A DNA stretch of 38,667 nucleotides, from NCBI GenBank assembly GCA_019240755.1, contig JAFAXS010000093.1:1-38667 (forward strand). The letters run 5' to 3'. This DNA comes from Vulcanimicrobiota bacterium. Lineage in GTDB: Bacteria > Vulcanimicrobiota > Vulcanimicrobiia > Vulcanimicrobiales > Vulcanimicrobiaceae. The first letter of the stretch is position 1. Each line of letters begins with the position of its first letter. Shown here in pieces: positions 33,673-38,667 of this stretch. The translations under genes and the position numbers were made by a program. The notes beneath the pieces were generated by a model. That model was not told where the DNA came from, did not search any database, and worked only from the letters and a program-made list of their open reading frames with translations.

Positions 33673-34293
33673 CTCGGCCGGATCGCGGTAGATCGCGTCG
33701 GCGTCCTTGAGACCATCGGCGTTCCACGCGCCGCAGGTCACGCCGATTGCCGCCATGCCGGCGCGGTGCGCCGCGATCACATCGTACGGCGTGTCGCCGA
33801 CGTAAACGGCTTCCTCCGCTCTAACGCCGGCCTTTTTCAGCGCTTCGCTGATGATGTCGGGGTCCGGCTTGGAACGGTCGGCATCGTCGGCATTGGTCGT
33901 GACGTCTACGAGCCGATCGATGCGCGCAACTTTCAGCACCGCGTGGAGCTCGCGTTCCTTCGCCGAAGAGGCGATGACGCGCAGGCTCCGTGCTTGGCCA
34001 ATTCGCTCGAGCAGCGCGTTCGCGCCGTTGGTCGGCTGCAAGCTGGGGAGGTATTCGGTCATAAATAGGTCTTCGTGGGCCTGCGCGATCGATTTGCCCG
34101 AACCGTGCGTATGGTCGAGCGCGGGATCGACTTGCCGCAAGAGCTTGTCGCCCCCCATCCCGATCCAGCGCGATATTTGGTCGCTCGGCACGTCGTAACC
34201 GTGGCGCTCAAACGCGCGGCTCCAGGACTCCGCATGCGCTTGGGTGCTGTCAACCAGCGTTCCGTCGAGATCGAGCAAGACTGCCTTGGGCAT
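33631..34293 (-). CDS. HAD-superfamily phosphatase (phosphoglycolate phosphatase/beta-PGM-like)
   Basis: 220 residues from ATG at 34293. All four HAD motifs are visible: LLDLDGTLVD (nucleophile Asp8, Asp10), ASS (Ser109), SKPDPD (Lys142) and YVGDTPYD (Asp167, Asp171). A helical cap lies between motifs I and II, as in subclass I. It hydrolyses a small cytoplasmic phosphate ester or phosphosugar; the substrate is not deducible. It is convergent with the DUF1579-like gene and overlaps it by 42 bases. The last residues (RRFDSSPLRNS) lie in the overlap. Confidence 0.92.
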   Translation of the reverse strand: MPKAVLLDLDGTLVDSTQAHAESWSRAFERHGYDVPSDQISRWIGMGGDKLLRQVDPALDHTHGSGKSIAQAHEDLFMTEYLPSLQPTNGANALLERIGQARSLRVIASSAKERELHAVLKVARIDRLVDVTTNADDADRSKPDPDIISEALKKAGVRAEEAVYVGDTPYDVIAAHRAGMAAIGVTCGAWNADGLKDADAIYRDPAELVRRFDSSPLRNS

Positions 34294-34345
34294 TACCGTC
34301 TATTACCCGTGAGGAACAATCCTGAAAAATGGGTACGTGGACGCC

Positions 34346-34687
34346 ATGGACAGGGACGATCTTCGCGCAGGCGTTGAGAGCGCCGACGACACGGGCATGA
34401 TTGCCGGCGAAGAACTGATAACGCAGGCGGAAACCGTCGCGCCGTCCGAAGCGCCCGCCTTTCCGGGCGAGGAGCTTCACGCCTCGCTTCCCGAGCAGCA
34501 CGAGCAGCATACGACGATCACACGGTTGCGCGACGAGATGGCGTCGCCACAACCCAACCGCGAAGCGATCGAGCGGCACGTGCAGACGCTGCGAGGTCTG
34601 CCCGAGCTCGAGGCGACGGTCGCGACGTGGTGGGAATCTCCCGCCACCCAGCGCTTCATCGCGAACTTGAGTCAAATCGGCCTTTAG
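34346..34687 (+). CDS. Small acidic helical protein, unknown
   Basis: 113 residues from ATG at 34346 (GTG at 34337 would add three). There is no signal or membrane segment. The N-terminal part is acidic and low in structure; residues 50-113 are helical (HTTITRLRDEMASPQPNREA, HVQTLRGLPELEATVATWW). I do not recognise the family. It ends 21 bases before the small hydrophilic gene at 34709, so the two are probably co-transcribed, perhaps as stress proteins. Confidence 0.6.
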   Translation: MDRDDLRAGVESADDTGMIAGEELITQAETVAPSEAPAFPGEELHASLPEQHEQHTTITRLRDEMASPQPNREAIERHVQTLRGLPELEATVATWWESPATQRFIANLSQIGL

Positions 34688-34708
34688 CAATGAGATAGGA
34701 GTACGAAC

Positions 34709-34948
34709 GTGAGTAAAGGACCTTTGGACAAGGCCGCGGACGCGGTCAAGAAAACCGTCGACGACGTCCGCGATACGGTGCACGAAGCCGGGCACCGCTC
34801 CAACGCCGACGCCGAACGCGCCAAGCGCGAGACGCTCGGCGAGGCGATGACGCCCGGAGAGAAGGCCGGCTCGGCGGTCAACGAGGCGAAGGAGCGCGTC
34901 CAAGCGGAATTCGACAAAGGCAAGCGCGACCTGCGCGACAAGAGATAA
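34709..34948 (+). CDS. Small very hydrophilic CsbD/LEA-like protein
   Basis: 79 residues from GTG at 34709, with TAGGAG upstream. It is almost entirely charged and Ala-rich with 11-residue-like repeats (DKAADAVKKTVDDVRDTVHE, NEAKERVQAEFDKGKRDL), the composition of CsbD or LEA-type desiccation/stress proteins. No Cys, Trp, signal or membrane helix is present. It probably protects other macromolecules under stress; this is inferred from composition. It is convergent with the kelch gene, 23 bases away, with no terminator seen. Confidence 0.7.
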   Translation: MSKGPLDKAADAVKKTVDDVRDTVHEAGHRSNADAERAKRETLGEAMTPGEKAGSAVNEAKERVQAEFDKGKRDLRDKR

Positions 34949-34971
34949 CCGTCACCGCGCAGCCGCCGTCG

Positions 34972-36504
34972 TCAGCGGTGCGGCGACACCACGACCCCGA
35001 CCGGTTTCGACGCGATGCCGTTGGCGATAACCTCGAGGGTGCTCGCACCGGACTCGATGTCGGCCGGTACGTCGAAGTAGGTCCACACACGCTTGCGTCC
35101 CGTTGCGACGCCCATCGTGCTGTGGTCGTGCGTTCGAGCGTAGTAGACGCGATGCGATTTGTCGTTCCTGATTTGCACTAGGGGATAGTTCGTCGCGTTC
35201 TGGAATTCGTCGCCGAACGAACTCGCTTGGCTCAAACCGTTGAACTGCCTGCCGCTGATCTTGTACGTCGTGCCGGCCGTGACGCTCGTCGGAAAACTGG
35301 AGATCGTCGGCGCCCATCGCGGATCCGGCGAACCGCTGGGGGTATAGAGCACGATCTCCGAGGCGGCGAGCAGCATAATTTGGCCCGTCGGCAACAAAAG
35401 TGGCGAACCGACGCCGCGCAACTGCGGGATCTCGGTGAAGGTTGCGCCGTTCCACTCGTACGTCGCGCCGCTCGAGCCGTAGACGAGCACGTTGCCGCTG
35501 GGCTCGAGCACCGCGAAGGAGTCGCCCGCATTATCGCCGTTGGGGAAGTCCGGGCCGGCTGCCCACGTGCCGCCCTTGGGTCCGGTGGAGTAGAAGATCG
35601 CCGTGTGGCCGGCGCGGTTTCCTTTCGTCGAATACGATCCGGTATAAAATACGGTGCCGCCGGGGCGCAGGATCGCAGGACCGATCTCTCCCGCGGGATA
35701 GTAACAGTCCTTCGGCGCGGCTCCGTATCGCAAACATCCCTTCGTCGGCGTGGGCGAGTGGAGATCGACGATCGTCGAACCGGCGCTGCGCCAGCGTTGC
35801 GCCGCAGGATCGTACCGTTCGGAGTTCGGCGCGTGACGCGTGTCGGCGGTCAATACGGTGCCGTCCGCGAGGAGCGTCCAGCCCTCTTCCGCATTTTCGT
35901 CGCTCTTGCCGGCGTCGCTCACGCGCGTCCATTGCAGCGTCTTGGGATCGAGGGCGGCATCCCAGCGGTGCAGTTTGTCACCGACGAGGAAACGGCCGTC
36001 CGCCAAGACCGTCCCCGGCGAGTCGCCGATCCAGTTCCATCCGACCGGATGTCCGATCGGCGCCCAGGTCATCTTTACCGGATCGTAGATCGCACCACGA
36101 TTCGTCAACGCCAGTTGGTACTTGCTGCCCTTGTTGTACTCCCCGCCGCTGATGACCAGTCTACCGTCGGCAAGTACCGCCGACGCAAAGTCGGTCGGCG
36201 CATAGCCTTTCGGCAGCGAGCCAACTTTCTGCCACGTTCCTTTTGAATAGTCGCCGTACGCGTCGGGAACATAGCGATAGAAGTTGTTGGTTTTTGCCAC
36301 GGGCTGGGCGAGCACCGAACCGTCGGTCATCAGCCATTCGAACTGCATCAGCACGGGCGGCCGGCTCGACAGCGGCACCATGGAGCCGCCGGCCGGCGTA
36401 CCCGGGATGCCCGCTGCCGGGGGTGGCATCGGCACGATCACCCGATTGCCCGAACACGCGACGATCGCGCATGCGAGAGCGGCGTAAATGAACCGGCGTT
36501 CCAT
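34972..36504 (-). CDS. Kelch/galactose-oxidase-like lipoprotein, paralog of 25341-26879
   Basis: 510 residues from ATG at 36504, sharing a base with the stop of the upstream gene (TGATG). The lipobox is AIVAC (Cys17). It follows the paralog closely: DGRLVISGGEYN, GAIYDPVKMTWAPIG, EEGWTLLADGTVLTAD, GPAILRPGGTVFYTGS, ISGRQFNGLSQASSFGDEF and THDHSTMGVATG. The same C-terminal E-set domain is present and again no identifiable Cys-Tyr radical site. Unlike its paralog it is coupled to a propeller lipoprotein upstream, suggesting that the two surface proteins act as a pair. The substrate or ligand is unknown. Confidence 0.85.
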   Translation of the reverse strand: MERRFIYAALACAIVACSGNRVIVPMPPPAAGIPGTPAGGSMVPLSSRPPVLMQFEWLMTDGSVLAQPVAKTNNFYRYVPDAYGDYSKGTWQKVGSLPKGYAPTDFASAVLADGRLVISGGEYNKGSKYQLALTNRGAIYDPVKMTWAPIGHPVGWNWIGDSPGTVLADGRFLVGDKLHRWDAALDPKTLQWTRVSDAGKSDENAEEGWTLLADGTVLTADTRHAPNSERYDPAAQRWRSAGSTIVDLHSPTPTKGCLRYGAAPKDCYYPAGEIGPAILRPGGTVFYTGSYSTKGNRAGHTAIFYSTGPKGGTWAAGPDFPNGDNAGDSFAVLEPSGNVLVYGSSGATYEWNGATFTEIPQLRGVGSPLLLPTGQIMLLAASEIVLYTPSGSPDPRWAPTISSFPTSVTAGTTYKISGRQFNGLSQASSFGDEFQNATNYPLVQIRNDKSHRVYYARTHDHSTMGVATGRKRVWTYFDVPADIESGASTLEVIANGIASKPVGVVVSPHR

Positions 36505-37541
36505 CACTTGACGCTCACCGCCGCGCCGAACGGCGACGCAGTGCCCTCTTTATGATAGTTCAACGGCTTTTTGCCCTTCGGATATGCCCAGAGATCGACG
36601 GTGCTCTGCTTAGAGCCGCATCCCGCCTCGTTGTCGGCGCCCACGACGCCCAGCGTTGCGCCGGCACGCATCAGCGCCGCTTGCCGAACGCCACAGGGCA
36701 TGGCGTCTCCATGCGTCTCATAAAACGTGGGCGACCCGACGACCCCGGCGATGGTGACGGGATAACTGCAGACCGTTCCCACGTTGCGGCAGGCCGCATC
36801 GAAGATCACGAGCCTGCCGTGCACATCGTCCCAGGCGACGGCGCCGGGAGCGAAGATGCTGCCGCCCGTCAGTTGCATCGTCGCGCATTTTCTCGCCGTG
36901 CACTTCGACAGAAGGAAGTGCCCGAGAGCGTCTGAGCCGTCCACCCATAGGGTTCCGCTCGGATCGAACGTAGCGAAGAAATCGTAGGCTTGTTCGGGGT
37001 TCCGTAAGATGCGCGGGCTCGCGGATGCGTTCGAATACCACAACACTTCGCCCGGCCTCGAGTGGGGACGGTTGATCACCGTAATGACGATTGCGCCGTC
37101 ACGCGGACTGACGGCACACGACCACAGGTAGTACGTCGGGGAGGCGATCTTGCTCAGAAGCCTGCCCGCGTGCGAGTATTCGTCGAGTTCGTTGGAGGCG
37201 AAGTTCACGATCCATACGTTGCCGTGGACGTCGCTGCACTCGCCCAACGGCACGTTAAATCCCGTCAAACGCCCTTTCGGTGTGAGGTCCGGCAGCGAAA
37301 AGATGTCCACGTTGCCGGTATTGGGATCGGATTCGAAGAGCAGTTCGCCGGCGTTCTTTGCATCGGCGGCCATCCACGACTTCCCGGTGTCGCGACTCAC
37401 TGCAAAGGTCGGCCACAGGCGACCGGGAATCGCCGGGCCGCCTATGTACGGCGCGCCAGGCGTCACCTCGCCAGCGTCTCCGCCGCACGCCGCCAGGGCG
37501 CTTACCATTGCAAGCCCGAGTATCAGGACGAGAGTGCGCAT
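36504..37541 (-). CDS. Propeller-like lipoprotein coupled to kelch lipoprotein
   Basis: 345 residues from ATG at 37541. The lipobox is ALAAC (Cys19), and a GGGGG stretch upstream can act as ribosome site. Blade-like blocks include GECSDVHGNVWIVNFASNEL, FATFDPSGTLWVDGSDA and AVAWDDVHGRLVIFDAACR. Several Cys pairs (CTARKC, CRNVGTVC) suggest disulphides. It belongs to the same broad lipoprotein style as the genes at 7413, 21423 and 22626. Its stop shares a base with the start of the kelch gene, so the two are translationally coupled. No enzyme motif is seen. Confidence 0.8.
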   Translation of the reverse strand: MRTLVLILGLAMVSALAACGGDAGEVTPGAPYIGGPAIPGRLWPTFAVSRDTGKSWMAADAKNAGELLFESDPNTGNVDIFSLPDLTPKGRLTGFNVPLGECSDVHGNVWIVNFASNELDEYSHAGRLLSKIASPTYYLWSCAVSPRDGAIVITVINRPHSRPGEVLWYSNASASPRILRNPEQAYDFFATFDPSGTLWVDGSDALGHFLLSKCTARKCATMQLTGGSIFAPGAVAWDDVHGRLVIFDAACRNVGTVCSYPVTIAGVVGSPTFYETHGDAMPCGVRQAALMRAGATLGVVGADNEAGCGSKQSTVDLWAYPKGKKPLNYHKEGTASPFGAAVSVK

Positions 37542-37701
37542 CGGTCTGCCCCCTAAACTCTAGCCTTTCACGGACGTAAGAAGTTCGTACTCGATGCAGG
37601 CCAATCCGGCCTGGCAGCGGAGAGCTAAGACCTTTTAGACTTTCTTAATCCCCAAGCGATAGCGTGCGGGAATTACACCAACGACACTCGAGGGAACCCC
37701 T

Positions 37702-38340
37702 ATGGGCAAAAAATTACTTGCAATTGGAATCGCGCTCGTCGGCATCGCCGTCAGCGCCTGCGCCGGAAAAATGAGACCCGGCGGTCTCGGACCGTCGGGC
37801 GCAACCTACCTGCTCCCCACGGTCGACGCCGATCTTCAAATGGTCGCCGTCCTTCCGAAGGACACGATCGGCGAAGAGCTGCCGACCGAGGGGCTCGGAC
37901 AGATCAAAGATGAGACGTGGGAAGCGTTGCTGGGCGGCTTCACGCAGCAGAAGTACTCGGAGCAGATGGCGTTCCCGCCGGGAACGAAAATCACGATCCG
38001 CAATCTCTCCAAGACCACTCCGCATACGCTCGACGTCGTGAAGGTCATCGCGGAGCCGCCCGCGGTCTTTCCGAAGAACCCAAACCTCTCCGTCAAGGCG
38101 CACGGCCACGGCAGGCTCGGGGTCGGCTATGCCAGCGGCATCATCAAGCCGGGCAAGTCCGTGACGGTGCTGCTCGCAACGAAGGGCATCTACGAGATCG
38201 GCTGCGCGTTCCATTACGCTGAGGGCATGCATGACGTATTAGTGGTCGGCAAGTTCGCGCGTCATGGGCCGCAAGCCACTCCGCCGCCGAGCACGAAACC
38301 GACGACGTCGCCGACCTCGAAATCGAGTTACGAACCCTAA
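37702..38340 (+). CDS. Cupredoxin (blue-copper) lipoprotein
   Basis: 212 residues from ATG at 37702. The lipobox is AVSAC (Cys20). The C-terminal half is a plastocyanin-like domain: NLSKTTPHTLDVV supplies His108, and IGCAFHYAEGM supplies Cys168, His171 and Met176 with the exact C-x2-H-x4-M spacing of plastocyanin type 1 copper sites. A Pro/Thr/Ser tail follows. Such lipoproteins carry electrons or hold copper outside the inner membrane. The extra region at 30-95 before the domain is unrecognised. It overlaps the convergent acylase gene by 4 bases. Confidence 0.87.
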   Translation: MGKKLLAIGIALVGIAVSACAGKMRPGGLGPSGATYLLPTVDADLQMVAVLPKDTIGEELPTEGLGQIKDETWEALLGGFTQQKYSEQMAFPPGTKITIRNLSKTTPHTLDVVKVIAEPPAVFPKNPNLSVKAHGHGRLGVGYASGIIKPGKSVTVLLATKGIYEIGCAFHYAEGMHDVLVVGKFARHGPQATPPPSTKPTTSPTSKSSYEP

Positions 38341-38667
38341 GGGCGCAACACCAGCGTAGCGGAGGCATCTCGCGTCAGGGCGCCCCGACTGAATGGAAGC
38401 GGCTGCAGCGCTCCCGCGATCCATGCGGCGGTGAGGTCGGAGTAGTGGCCCGATCCGGGCTCGCCGGACTCACCGCTCGGAATCGAGATTCCTCCGCGGT
38501 CCCAGTCGCCAACGTCCCACACCGCGCGAAATCCTTGCGCGAATCCGGGCTCCTGCAGATGGATCGTGTACTCGTCGCCCGACCCCGGGAGCCAGCCGCC
38601 GTTGAGGAACGAAAAGTTCATCGGCGCGAGCGGATGTTCCACGCGCATTCCGCCGGCCCTCGACCAG
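38337..38667 (-). CDS. Penicillin acylase family protein, C-terminal fragment cut by window edge
   Basis: Open from the right edge to the stop at 38337, about 109 residues. It matches the end of the penicillin amidase beta subunit: APMNFSFLNGGWLPGSGDEY, FRAVWDVGDWDRGGISIPSG and ESGEPGSGHYSDLTAAW, then a PLPFSRG tail. These N-terminal-nucleophile hydrolases cleave amides of acyl-homoserine lactones or beta-lactams after self-processing. The catalytic serine lies outside the window, so activity cannot be assessed. Confidence 0.85.
   Translation of the reverse strand, partial: WSRAGGMRVEHPLAPMNFSFLNGGWLPGSGDEYTIHLQEPGFAQGFRAVWDVGDWDRGGISIPSGESGEPGSGHYSDLTAAWIAGALQPLPFSRGALTRDASATLVLRP

Noticed and set aside
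1-38667. tRNA, rRNA, CRISPR array, insertion sequence or phage gene
   Set aside because: No cloverleaf, regular spaced repeats, transposase motif or integrase was seen in any gap; gaps are all under 200 bases.

Overview
The window is a GC-rich, gene-dense piece of a diderm bacterial genome. A large TonB-dependent receptor, a second outer-membrane barrel protein and about 17 predicted lipoproteins point to an outer membrane. The mix of prokaryal S53 peptidases, AcpA/phospholipase-C-type phosphoesterases, an Oar-like receptor with a carboxypeptidase-regulatory domain and many 'GNLYVAN'-type beta-propeller lipoproteins is, in my memory, most like Candidatus Eremiobacterota/Vulcanimicrobiota (WPS-2), with Acidobacteriota as second choice. 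This placement is inference only. I see no rRNA, tRNA, CRISPR array, insertion sequence or phage gene, and no gene-free stretch longer than 300 bases.

Layout. (1) 1-7345: an interleaved family cluster of three S53 (sedolisin-like) peptidases, the first cut by the window edge, and three phosphoesterase lipoproteins, in alternating orientations and separated by terminator hairpins. (2) 7413-8477: a propeller-type lipoprotein. (3) 8601-18283, minus strand: a seven-gene operon with 4-base stop/start overlaps at nearly every junction. In transcription order it is TonB-dependent receptor, unknown CPC-motif lipoprotein, Ig-like plus propeller lipoprotein, DUF4397-like lipoprotein, propeller lipoprotein, zinc alcohol dehydrogenase, and a DUF4097-like gene broken by a one-base frameshift. 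(4) 18482-21311: an orphan PstS-like lipoprotein and a LuxR-type regulator. (5) 21423-24607: a copper-amine-oxidase-N (stalk) domain protein and two paralogous propeller lipoproteins. (6) 24691-29979: inorganic pyrophosphatase with altered metal ligands, a kelch/galactose-oxidase-like lipoprotein, a small secreted proline-rich protein, an MFS transporter, a creatininase-family hydrolase and a DUF488 protein. (7) 30048-34948: a CBM9-like/outer-membrane barrel protein, a Tat-exported HiPIP, the wreck of a voltage-gated ion channel gene, a DUF1579-like secreted protein, a HAD phosphatase and two small hydrophilic proteins. (8) 34972-38667: a second kelch lipoprotein coupled to a propeller lipoprotein, a blue-copper (cupredoxin) lipoprotein and the C-terminus of a penicillin acylase running off the right edge.

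How it works together. Most of the window encodes the cell surface: exported proteases and phosphatases that could release amino acids and phosphate outside the cell, a phosphate-binding protein, and an outer-membrane receptor made together with four surface lipoproteins. The receptor-lipoprotein operon is the best candidate for an undescribed system. It resembles SusC/SusD logic, but I recognise no SusD in it. Housekeeping genes (ppa, the MFS gene, the DUF1579-like gene) have -10-like hexamers 6-7 bases before the start codon and no Shine-Dalgarno, suggesting leaderless transcripts, whereas many exported-protein genes have clear AAGGAG or GGAGG sites.
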